Source: Uliginosibacterium gangwonense (GTDB lineage: Bacteria; Pseudomonadota; Gammaproteobacteria; Burkholderiales; Rhodocyclaceae). From it: 54,058 nt of DNA. Shown here one piece after another: positions 1 to 9,089 of this stretch. Numbering within the stretch: position 1 is the stretch's first letter; every line of letters begins with the position of its first letter. The position numbers were made by a program, and so were the translations under genes. The stretch lies in contig DYIB01000005.1 of assembly GCA_020723855.1 (NCBI GenBank), forward strand, positions 1 to 54,058. Reading direction: 5' to 3'. The notes beneath the pieces were generated by a model. That model was not told the DNA's origin. It did no database searches and was given only the letters and a program-made list of their open reading frames with translations.

Positions 1-1281
1 CGTGGCGCTGTCGTCGGCCGGTGCCGCGCCACCATCGTCGGGCAGGGGCGCCAGCAGCACCTGGGGGCGATGGCGCCTGAGCCAGGCGGTCAGCACGGCG
101 CCCACGCGCCCCGGGCGCAGCTCGCCCTGGGCGGACAGCAGGGGCCGCCCGTCCCGGTCCTCCTTGCCCAGGACCACGGGGCGCACGGCGCGGTTGTACA
201 GCAGCTCCTTCAACTGCTGCTCCACCACCGGCCCCTTTTCCTCCACCACCAGGACTTCCTTCAGTCCTGCGGCGAGGCCCAGGGCGCCGTGCGGCTCCAG
301 GGGGAAGCTCTGGCCCACTTTGTACAGGCGGATGCCCAGGGCGGCCAGGGAGTGCAGATCCAGCCCCAGCAGGCGCAGCGCCTCCATGACATCCAGATGG
401 GCCTTGCCCACCGTGACGATGCCCAGCTCGGCCTGGCCTGGCGCGGCCAGCAGGCGGTCCAGGGGGTTGGCGCGGGCAAACGCCCGCGCCGCAGCCAGCT
501 TGTGGGCCAGGCGCGCCTCGATGGCCAGGCTGGGGAAGTCCGGCCAGCGGTTGTGCAGGCCGTCGGCGGGGGGAACGAAGTCCTCGGGCAGCCGGAATTC
601 CCGGCCGACGTCGGGAAGCTCGATGGAGCGGGCGCTCTCCACGGTCTCGGAGATGGCCTTGAAGCCCACCCAGGCCCCGGAGAAACGCGACAAGGCCCAG
701 CCGTACAGGCCGAACTCCAGGTACTCGCCCACCTCGGCCGGGTTGAGCACCGGCATGCTCCATGCCATCAGGGCCTGCTCGCTCTGGTGCGGCATGGAGG
801 AGCTGACGCAGCCGTGGTCGTCGCCGCACACCACCAGCACGCCGCCGTGGGGCGAGGAGCCGTAGGCGTTGCCGTGCTTGAGGGCGTCGCCCGCCCGGTC
901 CACCCCCGGGCCCTTGCCGTACCACAGGGCGAACACACCGTCGACGGTGCGCTCCGGATCGGCCTCCACCTGCTGGGTGCCCTGGATGGCGGTGGCGGCC
1001 AGTTCCTCGTTGATGGCCGGCAGGAAGCGGATGTCGTGCTGTTCCAGCAGCGCCCGGGCCTGCCACAGGGCCTGGTCCACCATGCCGAGCGGCGAGCCGC
1101 GATAGCCGCTGACGAAGCCGGAAGTGTTGAGACCGCGGGCGCGGTCGCGCCGGCGCTGCTCCAGGAGCAGGCGCACCAGGGCCTGGGTGCCGCTGAGGAA
1201 AACCCGGCCGCTCGCGCGGGTCAGGTTATGGTCGAGCTGGTACTCGCGGTCCCAGTCGGCCGCGGGCATCGGTCGGGTCAT
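1..1281 (-). CDS. Indolepyruvate ferredoxin oxidoreductase family protein (N-terminal 427 residues, cut by window edge)
   Basis: This is the start of a large 2-oxoacid oxidoreductase that decarboxylates aryl pyruvates (indolepyruvate, phenylpyruvate) to aryl-acetyl-CoA, using thiamine diphosphate and ferredoxin. The reverse strand reads openly from an ATG at 1281 to the window edge. GYRGSPLG near residues 59-66 and a KGPGVDRAGDALKHGN stretch near residue 130 are typical of the pyruvate/indolepyruvate oxidoreductase pyrimidine-binding domain. The fused family form is about 1150-1190 residues, so roughly a third is visible and the C-terminal domains lie outside. A strong GGAGGAG ribosome site precedes the ATG. 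The gene is divergent from an Lrp-type regulator that may control it. The substrate is inferred from the family. Confidence 0.9.
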   Translation of the reverse strand, partial: MTRPMPAADWDREYQLDHNLTRASGRVFLSGTQALVRLLLEQRRRDRARGLNTSGFVSGYRGSPLGMVDQALWQARALLEQHDIRFLPAINEELAATAIQGTQQVEADPERTVDGVFALWYGKGPGVDRAGDALKHGNAYGSSPHGGVLVVCGDDHGCVSSSMPHQSEQALMAWSMPVLNPAEVGEYLEFGLYGWALSRFSGAWVGFKAISETVESARSIELPDVGREFRLPEDFVPPADGLHNRWPDFPSLAIEARLAHKLAAARAFARANPLDRLLAAPGQAELGIVTVGKAHLDVMEALRLLGLDLHSLAALGIRLYKVGQSFPLEPHGALGLAAGLKEVLVVEEKGPVVEQQLKELLYNRAVRPVVLGKEDRDGRPLLSAQGELRPGRVGAVLTAWLRRHRPQVLLAPLPDDGGAAPADDSAT

Positions 1282-1320
1282 TTTGTCTCCTCCTGTGTTG
1301 CAGAACATGGTAGGAGGGAC

Positions 1321-1341
1321 AAGGGGAAATTTCTTTCCCTT
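1321..1341. promoter_or_regulatory. Palindrome in the ior/lrp divergent intergenic region (possible operator)
   Basis: AAGGG and CCCTT arms flank an AT-rich core containing the small palindrome GAAATTTC. It lies about 40 bp upstream of the ferredoxin oxidoreductase start and 63 bp upstream of the divergent Lrp-type gene. Its position fits an autoregulatory Lrp/AsnC operator, but no binding-site model was applied and the assignment is inference. Confidence 0.3.
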
Positions 1342-1403
1342 TTTACCCGGCGTTGCCTAGAATCGGGAAAAATTAACCCTCAATGATTGGATAGGCGGAA
1401 AAT

Positions 1404-1862
1404 ATGGTTATCGACCGACTGGAGCGCAAGATCCTGCACGAGCTGCAGCGCGACGGCCGCATCACCACCCAGGAGCTGGCCGAACGCGTCGGCCTGTCGT
1501 CCTCGCCCTGCTGGCGGCGCGTGAAGGATCTGGAGGCAGCGGGGGTGATCAAGCGTTACACGGCCGTGGTGGACCGCTTCCGCGTCGGCCTGCCCACCTG
1601 CATGTGGATCCAGGTGAACCTCATTCGCCACCAGGAGGGCGTGGTGGAAGGCTTCGAGAAGGCCATCGCCGCCCGCTCGGAAGTGGTGGAGTGCTACGAG
1701 CTGACCGGGGATGCGGACTACCTGCTCAAGGTGCTGACGCCGGACATCGAAACCTACAATGCCTTCCTGCACGGCTTCCTGTTCAAGCTGCCGGGGGTGG
1801 CCCACGCCAAGACCAGCGTGTCCCTGCGGGAAGTGAAGTACGAGACCACGGTGCCTCTATGA
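1404..1862 (+). CDS. Lrp/AsnC family transcriptional regulator
   Basis: A 152-residue protein with a winged helix-turn-helix at residues 3-62 (the recognition part includes ELAERVGLSSSPCWRRV) and a ligand-binding RAM-type domain at about 67-145. This is the usual Lrp/AsnC length and order. Such proteins form dimers or octamers that sense amino acids. It is divergent from the aryl-pyruvate oxidoreductase with 122 bp between the starts, so regulation of that amino-acid catabolic gene is a reasonable guess. Its 3' end faces the next gene convergently with a 9-bp gap. The ligand is unknown. Confidence 0.9.
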   Translation: MVIDRLERKILHELQRDGRITTQELAERVGLSSSPCWRRVKDLEAAGVIKRYTAVVDRFRVGLPTCMWIQVNLIRHQEGVVEGFEKAIAARSEVVECYELTGDADYLLKVLTPDIETYNAFLHGFLFKLPGVAHAKTSVSLREVKYETTVPL

Positions 1863-1871
1863 CGGCCGCCG

Positions 1872-2501
1872 CTACTGGGCTTCGTTGAAGGCCTGGATGC
1901 AGGCGCGCAGGGTGTCGCCGATGTTGCCCTGGCTGACGGCGCACTTGCCCCCCGGGGCGACGCCGCCGACGGCTGCGGGATTCTTTGGAGGGGGGGACAC
2001 GGTGATCCGGGGCAGCGGCGTGAGGCGCGCGTCTTTGTCCCTGTCGGCCGCGGCTTCCGGCTTGGGCGCCGGCTGCTTTTCCAGTTGTTCCCGGGTCATG
2101 GACAGGCGCTTTTCGGTCTTGACCAGCTTGAGCTGCTGCTCGAGATAGCGTTTCTCCGCGTCGCTCAGCGCCCGGGTCTTGGCTTCCAGTTCCGCCGACT
2201 GCTGTTCCAGCCGGGCCGCCTGGCGCTGGATTTTTTCCGACAGGGCGAGGTAGGCGCTGCCGCCGCCGGCGGCCAGGGCCAGCAGCGCCGCCCCGGCGAT
2301 CATCAACACCAGCTTCAGGCGCGACCCGGCACCAGCGCCTTCCGGCGTCGTCTCCGCCTCCTCCGGCGCAGAATCTTCTTCGCCGTTCGCGCGGCGCTGG
2401 AGGCGGGCCAAGGCGCGCTCGAGCCGGTCGTCCAGGGCATCGGCGAGGCGCGCGAACAAGCTGCGCTTGTCGGCATCCGGGAGTGAAGCGGTGTCGCTCA
2501 T
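1872..2501 (-). CDS. Conserved-looking single-pass membrane protein with coiled coil, function unknown
   Basis: The protein has 209 residues. The sequence shows a charged cytoplasmic-type N-terminus, an acidic linker (about 40-55), one hydrophobic segment at about 63-86, a long coiled-coil-prone segment (about 88-141), and a Pro/Lys-rich C-terminal part with two cysteines. I do not recognise a named family. Codon use and position between lrp and miaA look like a normal chromosomal gene. The architecture resembles envelope-organising or scaffold proteins, but that is only a shape argument. Confidence 0.7.
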   Translation of the reverse strand: MSDTASLPDADKRSLFARLADALDDRLERALARLQRRANGEEDSAPEEAETTPEGAGAGSRLKLVLMIAGAALLALAAGGGSAYLALSEKIQRQAARLEQQSAELEAKTRALSDAEKRYLEQQLKLVKTEKRLSMTREQLEKQPAPKPEAAADRDKDARLTPLPRITVSPPPKNPAAVGGVAPGGKCAVSQGNIGDTLRACIQAFNEAQ

Positions 2502-2664
2502 GGACAGGGGCGGGTTCGGCTGACCCGAAGGTTATCGGCCCGGGGCGGGCGCAACTTGAGCCTGATGGCTCCGGTGTGCCGCTCAAGGCGCAACGGGAAA
2601 TGCCCTGCGTGACTACTCGCCTGACCGGTTGCCACGCCCCTGTTTGAAGCGGTGCGTTTGCGTC

Positions 2665-3603
2665 TCACCTGCCCAGCTCGCGCGCGACATGCTCGTACGC
2701 CGCCGCCGCCAGGTCGGGACGCAGGCAGTCCAGGGTCGGCAGCGCCATGGCGCGCAGCCAAGTGAGCTGGCGTTTGGCGAGCTGGCGCGTGGCGGCGATG
2801 CCCGTCTCGCGCAGGGCGGTGCGGTCGCTGCGCCCTTCCAGGTAGTCCCAGGCCTGGCGGTAGCCCACGCAGCGCATGGACGGCAGCGCCGCGTCGAGGC
2901 GGTACTTGCGGCGTAGCATCGCCAGCTCGTCCACCAGTCCCGCCGCCAGCATGGCGTCGAAGCGCCGGGCGATGCGCTCGTGCAGGGCGCTGCGCTGGGA
3001 GGGGACCAGGGCCAGGGCAATCACCCGGTAAGGCAGCGGCTCGGGGCTGCGCCGGGCCAGGCTGGCGGCTAGCGGCGCGCCGGTGAGGCGCACGACTTCC
3101 AGGGCGCGCTGGATGCGCTGGGCATCGGTGGGTTTGAGGCGGGCGGCGGTGTCCGGGTCCAGCCGCGCCAGTTGCACGTGCAGCGCCGGCCAGCCGTGGC
3201 GCCGCGCCTCCTCCTCTATCTCGCGGCGCAGTTCCGGGTCGGCCGCCGGCAGGTCCGACAGACCTTCCCGCAACGCCTTGAAGTAGAGCATGGTGCCGCC
3301 GGCGAGCACGGGCACGCGGCCGCGCGCCGTGATGTCTGCCATCAGGCGCAGGGCGTCGGCGCGGAAGCGGGCGGCGGAATAGCTCTCCTCGGGCGTGATC
3401 ACGTCGATCAGGTAGTGGGGGCAGGCGGCGAGCATGGCGGCATTGGGCTTGGCCGTGCCGATGTTCATGTCCATGTACACCTGGGCGGAGTCGACGCTGA
3501 TCGCCTCCACGGGCAGGCGCTCGGCCAGGGCCATGGCCACGGCGGTCTTGCCGCTGGCGGTGGGGCCGAGAACAAAGATGGCGGGAGGATGCGCTGGGCT
3601 CAT
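2665..3603 (-). CDS. miaA: tRNA dimethylallyltransferase MiaA
   Basis: MiaA transfers a dimethylallyl group to N6 of A37 in tRNAs reading codons that begin with U. The 312-residue protein matches the family length. It has the P-loop GPTASGKT at residues 13-20, the DSAQVY motif at 38-43 and [10 protein letters not shown] at 102-111, all family signatures. The gene is divergent from a TraB/GumN gene with a 70-bp gap, and mutL lies just beyond it; a miaA-mutL neighbourhood is common in proteobacteria, although here another gene is inserted. Confidence 0.97.
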   Translation of the reverse strand: MSPAHPPAIFVLGPTASGKTAVAMALAERLPVEAISVDSAQVYMDMNIGTAKPNAAMLAACPHYLIDVITPEESYSAARFRADALRLMADITARGRVPVLAGGTMLYFKALREGLSDLPAADPELRREIEEEARRHGWPALHVQLARLDPDTAARLKPTDAQRIQRALEVVRLTGAPLAASLARRSPEPLPYRVIALALVPSQRSALHERIARRFDAMLAAGLVDELAMLRRKYRLDAALPSMRCVGYRQAWDYLEGRSDRTALRETGIAATRQLAKRQLTWLRAMALPTLDCLRPDLAAAAYEHVARELGR

Positions 3604-3673
3604 GGGATTCGAACGGAAAGCGCGATTTTACGATTGTTGCGCTCGCCGCCCCCGTGGGACAATCGCCCGCCAT

Positions 3674-4576
3674 ATGGATACCACGACACTGCGTGCCGCT
3701 TTCCGGCGTTTCGCCGCCGCCCTGTTCCTGCTGCTGTTCGCCGCTGCCGCGGCCGCCGGCGACAAGCTGTTCCTGTGGGAAGTGCGCGGCCAGGCCAATA
3801 GCGTATTTCTCCTCGGCACCGTGCATTTCTGGAAGGCCGAGGACTACCCTCTGCCGGCGCCGATCGAGGAGGCTTTTTCCCGCGCCCGGGTGCTGGCCGT
3901 GGAACTGGACCCGACCCTGCCCCAGGCCCGGGAACTGATCCTGCGCCACGCCCTGTACGGGCCGGGCGACGGCCTGGACCGGCATCTGCCCGCCGCGCTG
4001 CTGGCCGACGCCAAGCAGGCGGCGGCGGGCTTCGGTCTGGACGAGCGCTTCGTGCTGCAATCCAAGCCCTGGCTGCTCAGCACGGTGCTGGTGGCCGCCG
4101 CCGCGGCTCGTTTCGGCTACAGCGCCGAGGCCGGCATGGATGCCCGCCTGGTGGCCCGCGCACGCCGGGACGGCAAGCGCATCGTCGAGCTGGAGTCGGC
4201 CGAGCTGCAGGTGGCGCTGTTCGAATCCCTCTCCCCTCAAGAGCAAAGCCTGTTCGTGCGCCAGGCGGTGGACCTGCTGCGGGAGAACGGGGCGGCCCGG
4301 TTGTTCGACCGGTTCGCCGCTGCCTGGAGGCAGGGCGATACGGAGGGGCTGGAGGCGCTCGAGCGCCTGGGCCTGCAGAACGAGCCCCTGGCGGATGGCT
4401 TCCTGCAACGCACCGTGGTGGACCGCAACCGGGCGATGGCTGAGAAGATTGCACAGCTCTTGGAAAGCGGCGAGCCCGCCCTGGTGGCCGTGGGCGCCGC
4501 CCATCTGGTGGGCAAGGGCAGCGTCGTGGAGCTGCTCGGGGCGCGCGGCTACAGCGTGCGCCAGGTCGAGCGCTAA
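3674..4576 (+). CDS. TraB/GumN family protein
   Basis: I place the start at the ATG at 3674, which gives a 300-residue protein with a hydrophobic signal peptide (about 1-28) ending in an Ala-rich stretch. Longer upstream readings run back into miaA. The GTVH motif at 48-51 and a C-terminal GAAH motif at 274-277 are the paired GxxH signatures of the TraB/GumN (TIKI-like) superfamily, thought to be metal-dependent hydrolases. The product is probably periplasmic or lipid-anchored. The gene overlaps the convergent mutL stop by 4 bp. The physiological role is unknown. Confidence 0.85.
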   Translation: MDTTTLRAAFRRFAAALFLLLFAAAAAAGDKLFLWEVRGQANSVFLLGTVHFWKAEDYPLPAPIEEAFSRARVLAVELDPTLPQARELILRHALYGPGDGLDRHLPAALLADAKQAAAGFGLDERFVLQSKPWLLSTVLVAAAAARFGYSAEAGMDARLVARARRDGKRIVELESAELQVALFESLSPQEQSLFVRQAVDLLRENGAARLFDRFAAAWRQGDTEGLEALERLGLQNEPLADGFLQRTVVDRNRAMAEKIAQLLESGEPALVAVGAAHLVGKGSVVELLGARGYSVRQVER

Positions 4577-6330
4577 CGCCCGCGCAGGAACAGCCGATCC
4601 AGCTCCGCCAGCGACAACTGGGTCCACGTGGGCCGGCCGTGGTTGCACTGGTCGGCGCGCTCGGTGGCCTCCATTTCCCGTAGCAGGGCGTTCATTTCCG
4701 GAATCGTCAGGGTGCGACGGGCGCGCACCGCGCCGTGGCAGGCCAGGGTGGCGAGGAGCTCGTTGCGCTGCTCGGCGCCGGCGCGGCTGTCGCCGACTGT
4801 GGCCAGGTCCGCCAGGAGCGCCCGCACCAGGCCGGCGGTGTCGGCCCCGGCGAGCAGCGCGGGCACGGCGCGCACGGCGAGCTCGGCGGGACCGGCCGGC
4901 CGCACGTCGAAACCCATGCGCTGCAGGTCGGGCTCATGCTCGGCGGCGGTGGCCATTTCCGCGCTGCTGGCCGCGAACACCACCGGTATCAGCAGCGGCT
5001 GCACCGCCGGCGCGTCTTCGGCGAGCGCCCGTTTCAGCTTCTCGTAGAGGATGCGCTCGTGGGCGGCGTGCATGTCCACCAGCACCAGTCCCGCGTCGTT
5101 CTGGGCGAGGATGTACACCCCGTGCAACTGGGCCAGGGCATAGCCCAGGGGCGGCGCCTTGGCTTCCTCGGGCGCGCCGGGCGCGGCAAGTTGGTCGGCC
5201 AGGGGTTCGCCGAAGGCCCGCGCTGCGGCGGCGACATAGGCCTGCACCGGCTCTTCCATGGCCAGGGGTCGCTGGCGCGGCGACAGCAGGGCGTCGTTGA
5301 GCGATTCGCTCGGCGCCGTGACGAAGGGCAGGGGTGAGGTGCTGCGCCCGGCGCCCGGCTGCGCCAGCGCCCGCTGCAGGGCGTGGAACACGAACTGGTG
5401 TACGCCGCGGGAATCGCGGAAGCGCACCTCGATCTTGGCCGGATGCACGTTCACGTCGACGCCGTAGGGGTCCAGCTCCAGGAACAGGACGAAGGCGGGG
5501 TGGCGGCTGCCGTGCAGGATGTCGGCATAGGCGGCGCGCACCGCGTGGGCCAGCAGCTTGTCGCGCACGAAGCGGCCGTTTACGAAGAAGAACTGGGCAT
5601 CCCGTGCGGCGCGCGAATAGGCGGGCAGGGCGGCGTAGCCGGACAGGCGCAGGATGCCGGCGGCGGCCTCGATTTCCCGCGCCTGGTCGCGGAACTCGCC
5701 GCCCAGGATTTCGCCCACCCGGCGCGTGAGGCTCGAGGCCGCCAGGCGTGCCGCCACCCGGCCGTTGTGGGCGAGCTGCAGGGCGACGTCGGGCCGCGCC
5801 AGGGCGGCGCGGCGGAACACTTCCTCGCAGTGGGCGAACTCGGTCGCCTCGCTCTTCAGGAACTTGCGCCGCGCCGGCGTGTTGAAGTAGAGGTCGCGGA
5901 CTTCCACCACCGTGCCGCCGCCCAGGGCCGCCGGCGCCACCCGGCCGGAAGCGCTGTCGATGCGATAGGCATGGGCGGCGCCGCGGGCGCGGCTGGTCAG
6001 GGCCACCTGCGCCACGGCGGCGATGGAGGCCAGGGCCTCGCCGCGGAAGCCGAAGGAGGTGACGTGCTCCAGGTCTTCCAGGGTGGCGATCTTGCTGGTG
6101 GCGTGGCGCGCCAGGGCCAGGGGCAGGTCGTCGGGCGCGATGCCGCAGCCGTCGTCGGCGATGCGGATCAGCTTCACGCCGCCTTCGGCCATCTGCACCT
6201 GCACCTCGCGCGCGCCGGCGTCCAGGCTGTTCTCCAGCAGCTCCTTGAGCACCGAGGCGGGCCGCTCCACCACCTCGCCGGCGGCGATCTGGCTGATCAG
6301 GAGGTCGGGCAGGGGCTTGATCGCAGGCAT
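4573..6330 (-). CDS. mutL: DNA mismatch repair protein MutL
   Basis: MutL couples MutS mismatch recognition to strand incision. The 585-residue protein has the GHKL ATPase motifs: ELLENSLDAGA (30-40), DDGCGI (59-64) and TSFGFRGEAL (91-100). Near residues 415-426 it has DMHAAHERILYE, a match (Q to M) to the DQHAx2Ex4E endonuclease metal-binding motif of MutL proteins from organisms without MutH. It is therefore probably an endonuclease-type MutL, unlike the E. coli protein. The start ATG at 6330 gives the canonical N-terminus. The 3' end overlaps the TraB/GumN gene by 4 bp. Confidence 0.97.
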   Translation of the reverse strand: MPAIKPLPDLLISQIAAGEVVERPASVLKELLENSLDAGAREVQVQMAEGGVKLIRIADDGCGIAPDDLPLALARHATSKIATLEDLEHVTSFGFRGEALASIAAVAQVALTSRARGAAHAYRIDSASGRVAPAALGGGTVVEVRDLYFNTPARRKFLKSEATEFAHCEEVFRRAALARPDVALQLAHNGRVAARLAASSLTRRVGEILGGEFRDQAREIEAAAGILRLSGYAALPAYSRAARDAQFFFVNGRFVRDKLLAHAVRAAYADILHGSRHPAFVLFLELDPYGVDVNVHPAKIEVRFRDSRGVHQFVFHALQRALAQPGAGRSTSPLPFVTAPSESLNDALLSPRQRPLAMEEPVQAYVAAAARAFGEPLADQLAAPGAPEEAKAPPLGYALAQLHGVYILAQNDAGLVLVDMHAAHERILYEKLKRALAEDAPAVQPLLIPVVFAASSAEMATAAEHEPDLQRMGFDVRPAGPAELAVRAVPALLAGADTAGLVRALLADLATVGDSRAGAEQRNELLATLACHGAVRARRTLTIPEMNALLREMEATERADQCNHGRPTWTQLSLAELDRLFLRGR

Positions 6331-6401
6331 GGCGAATTATAACCGCCGCGCCGGACGCCCCCGGCGATCCGGTATCATGGCAGCCTTTGCCCGCAACCCC
6401 C

Positions 6402-7040
6402 ATGGAACTGATCGTCACCTTCTGGGACATCGTGGTGCACCTGGACCGGCACCTGGCGGCCCTGCTCGCCCAGTACGGCACCTGGATCTACGCCATCCTG
6501 TTCCTCATCATCTTCTGCGAGACGGGCCTGGTGGTGACCCCTTTTCTCCCCGGCGATTCGCTGCTGTTCGTGGCCGGGGCGCTGGCCGCCACCGGCGGCA
6601 TGGACATCGCCGTGCTGTGCGCCGTGCTGCTGGCCGCCGCGGTGATCGGCGACAACACCAACTACTGGATCGGCCACCACATAGGGCCCACGGTGTTCCG
6701 CTGGGAGCAGTCGCGCTTCTTCAATCGCGCCGCTTTCGACAAGACCCACGCCTTCTACGAGAAGCATGGCGGCAAGACCATCGTCATCGCGCGCTTCATG
6801 CCCCTGGCGCGCACCTTCGCCCCCTTCGTCGCCGGCGTGGCACGCATGACTTACCCGCGCTTCCTGGTCATCGACTTCTTCGGCGGCTGCCTGTGGATCT
6901 TTTCCCTCACCCTGGCGGGCTACTGGTTCGGCAACATCCCGCTGATAAAGAACAATCTTTCCCTGGTGATTCTCTCCATCGTCGCTCTCTCCCTGACGCC
7001 GGCGCTGATCGGCTATCTGAGGCATCGGGCGACAGCTTAA
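6402..7040 (+). CDS. DedA family (SNARE-associated/VTT domain) membrane protein
   Basis: A 212-residue polytopic inner-membrane protein. I use the ATG at 6402; a TTG five codons upstream is less likely. It shows the DedA signatures FLPGDSLLF and FMPLARTFAPFVAG, with an N-terminal hydrophobic re-entrant region and C-terminal membrane helices. DedA proteins act in membrane homeostasis; some are undecaprenyl-phosphate or phospholipid flippases. The gene is divergent from mutL with a 71-bp gap. The specific lipid substrate cannot be told from sequence. Confidence 0.92.
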   Translation: MELIVTFWDIVVHLDRHLAALLAQYGTWIYAILFLIIFCETGLVVTPFLPGDSLLFVAGALAATGGMDIAVLCAVLLAAAVIGDNTNYWIGHHIGPTVFRWEQSRFFNRAAFDKTHAFYEKHGGKTIVIARFMPLARTFAPFVAGVARMTYPRFLVIDFFGGCLWIFSLTLAGYWFGNIPLIKNNLSLVILSIVALSLTPALIGYLRHRATA

Positions 7041-7094
7041 TTACAAAGATTCAATAACTTGGCGCCGAAATGGGCCTTTGCGCTATCATGGGCC

Positions 7095-7262
7095 ATGCTC
7101 AGGCTAGCGCTCCTCTCGGCCTGCGTGGCGGCGCCGGCCGGCTGCGCGGCCTCCGGATCGGTGCCCAATCGCACCGTCAGCAGCGGATTCTCCGCAGGAA
7201 GTCCGATCGAAACGGATATCGATCGCGCATCATTGCCGACAAGGCCGATCGCACCGTGGTGA
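7095..7262 (+). CDS. Possible small lipoprotein (55 aa), uncertain
   Basis: A short reading frame between dedA and purN starts with a hydrophobic N-terminus and has a lipobox-like APAGC around residues 14-18, so it could be a small lipoprotein. A second frame over the same DNA (7070-7309) ends just before purN, so the region could instead hold a frameshifted gene or no gene. No ribosome site is convincing. I list it because it is the only coding signal in this 273-bp gap. Confidence 0.25.
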   Translation: MLRLALLSACVAAPAGCAASGSVPNRTVSSGFSAGSPIETDIDRASLPTRPIAPW

Positions 7263-7313
7263 AAGTCGTGCAAAGCCTGGCCACCGCGGTATTCCTGCCA
7301 GTGAAATAAGCGA

Positions 7314-7991
7314 ATGAAATCCATCGTCATCCTCATCTCCGGACGCGGCAGTAACATGGAAGCCCTGCTGGCCGCCGGGCTGCCGGCGCGCATCGCCGCC
7401 GTGATCGGCAACCGGCCCGACGCCAAGGGCCTGGCCACGGCTGCCGCCCAGGACGTGGCCACCGCCGTGGTGGACCACAAAGCCTACGGCACACGCGCCG
7501 AGTTCGAGACCGCCCTGGCGGCGGAGATCGACCGCCACCGGCCGGACTTGGTGGTACTGGCGGGCTTCATGCGCGTGCTGGGCGACGATTTCGTGCGCCG
7601 CTACCAGGGGCGGATGATGAACATCCATCCCTCGCTGCTGCCCGCCTTCCCGGGGCTGCACACCCATCGCCGCGCCCTGGAGGCGGGTGTGCGCATCCAC
7701 GGCTGCACGGTGCATTTCGTCACGCCCTCCCTGGACAATGGCCCCATCATCATTCAGGCGGCAGTGCCGGTGCGGGCGGACGATGACGAGAAAAGCCTGG
7801 CGGCACGCGTTCTGGCCCAGGAGCATGTCATCTATCCCCAGGCGGTACGCTGGTTTGTCGAAGGGCGTCTGTTCCTGGGAGCCGACGGCCGCGTGCTCCT
7901 GGACGGCGCCGGGATCCCGGAAGGCGCGCTGCTGGTGCCGGCACCCGAACAGTCGGGGGCAACCCTGCGCGCCCTGGCGGAGAGCGGTTGA
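7314..7991 (+). CDS. purN: Phosphoribosylglycinamide formyltransferase PurN
   Basis: PurN transfers a formyl group from 10-formyltetrahydrofolate to GAR, the third step of purine synthesis. The 225-residue protein has the phosphate-binding SGRGSN (9-14), the catalytic Asn103 and His105 in NIHPSLLPAFPG, and Asp141 in the SLDNGPII segment. These match E. coli N106, H108 and D144. The start at 7314 gives the canonical N-terminus. The following DUF3108 gene begins about 20 bp downstream, so the two are probably cotranscribed. Confidence 0.97.
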   Translation: MKSIVILISGRGSNMEALLAAGLPARIAAVIGNRPDAKGLATAAAQDVATAVVDHKAYGTRAEFETALAAEIDRHRPDLVVLAGFMRVLGDDFVRRYQGRMMNIHPSLLPAFPGLHTHRRALEAGVRIHGCTVHFVTPSLDNGPIIIQAAVPVRADDDEKSLAARVLAQEHVIYPQAVRWFVEGRLFLGADGRVLLDGAGIPEGALLVPAPEQSGATLRALAESG

Positions 7992-8011
7992 CGCCTGTCC
8001 ATCGCGCAGCC

Positions 8012-9070
8012 ATGCCGGACCGGCGCTTGTTGGCGGCCCTGGCCGCGTCCCTGGTACTGCATCTGATAGTGGTGGCGCAACCCGGCTGGGACTGGCGCCA
8101 GCCTCGCGCTGAAGGGGCCACCGAGTTGCTGGTGACCCGGCTGGTGAGGGTGCCGACGGCGCCCGTGCCGGCGGCCCGGCAGCCGCAGCCGGAACGCCCG
8201 GCGCGGCCGCGCCCCCGGCCGCAGCCGGCGGCCCGGATGCCGGCGACGCCCCAGGCCCAGGCCGCCGCTGCGCCGGCTGAAGCGCCGCCCGTGGAGGCGA
8301 CGCCCGCCGAAGCGGCACCGGTCGAGCCGGGGGCGGCGCAGGCAACGACATCCCCGGCGCCGACCGACGCCGCCGAGGCCTACGGGCCCGGCGCGTCCGC
8401 GTCCGCGGCGGCCGAGCTGCCGGCCGAGGGCTGGATGCGGTTCGGCGTGACCCGGGGCGAAGGCGGGCTGATCGTGGGCCAGGCGATCCACCGCTGGCGC
8501 CGCGACGAGAACGGTTACGCCATCGAGGCGGTCACCGAGACCATCGGCCTGGCGGCGCTGATCCGGCCGATCACCTTCCGGCAGACCAGCGCGGGCGCGG
8601 TCGCCGCCGCCGGGCTGGTGCCGCGGCAATATCAGGCGGAGCGCAACGGCCAGGTCACGGAAACGGCGCGCTTCGACTGGGAGGACGGGCGGGTGATCCT
8701 GACCAGCAAGGGCGAGCAGGAACAGGCGACGCTCGTGCCCGGCTCCCAGGACGTGTTGAGCCAGCTCTACCAGGTGGGGCTGGGGCGGCGCGAGGACGGG
8801 CGCCTGGAAATGGCCATCGCCACCGGAAAGAGCTACAAGAGTTACGTCTTCCGCAGCCTGGGCGAGGAGACGCTGGAAACCCGGCTCGGGCCCTTGCGCA
8901 CTTTGCACCTGCGCAGCGCCGGCGAGCCGGGCGAGCAGGTCACAGAAGTGTGGATCGCGCTGGAGCACCACAACCTGCCGGTGCGCATCCGCCACCGGGA
9001 CCGCAAGGGCGAGATTTACGACCAGACGGTCGAGGAGCTGCGCTACGAGGGCATGGACCGGCCCTCCTGA
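8012..9070 (+). CDS. DUF3108 domain-containing protein, membrane-anchored
   Basis: The 352-residue product has an N-terminal membrane anchor (about 6-22), a long Pro/Ala-rich linker (about 50-130) and a C-terminal beta-rich domain (from about 140) resembling the DUF3108 family of periplasmic proteins. The N-terminal layout resembles TonB-type linkers that span the periplasm. I chose the ATG at 8012; a TTG at 7988 overlapping the purN stop is the alternative. It sits between purN and an rRNA methyltransferase gene, as is often seen in betaproteobacteria. Function is unknown. Confidence 0.75.
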   Translation: MPDRRLLAALAASLVLHLIVVAQPGWDWRQPRAEGATELLVTRLVRVPTAPVPAARQPQPERPARPRPRPQPAARMPATPQAQAAAAPAEAPPVEATPAEAAPVEPGAAQATTSPAPTDAAEAYGPGASASAAAELPAEGWMRFGVTRGEGGLIVGQAIHRWRRDENGYAIEAVTETIGLAALIRPITFRQTSAGAVAAAGLVPRQYQAERNGQVTETARFDWEDGRVILTSKGEQEQATLVPGSQDVLSQLYQVGLGRREDGRLEMAIATGKSYKSYVFRSLGEETLETRLGPLRTLHLRSAGEPGEQVTEVWIALEHHNLPVRIRHRDRKGEIYDQTVEELRYEGMDRPS

Positions 9071-9089
9071 CAGAACAACAAAGGGAACA

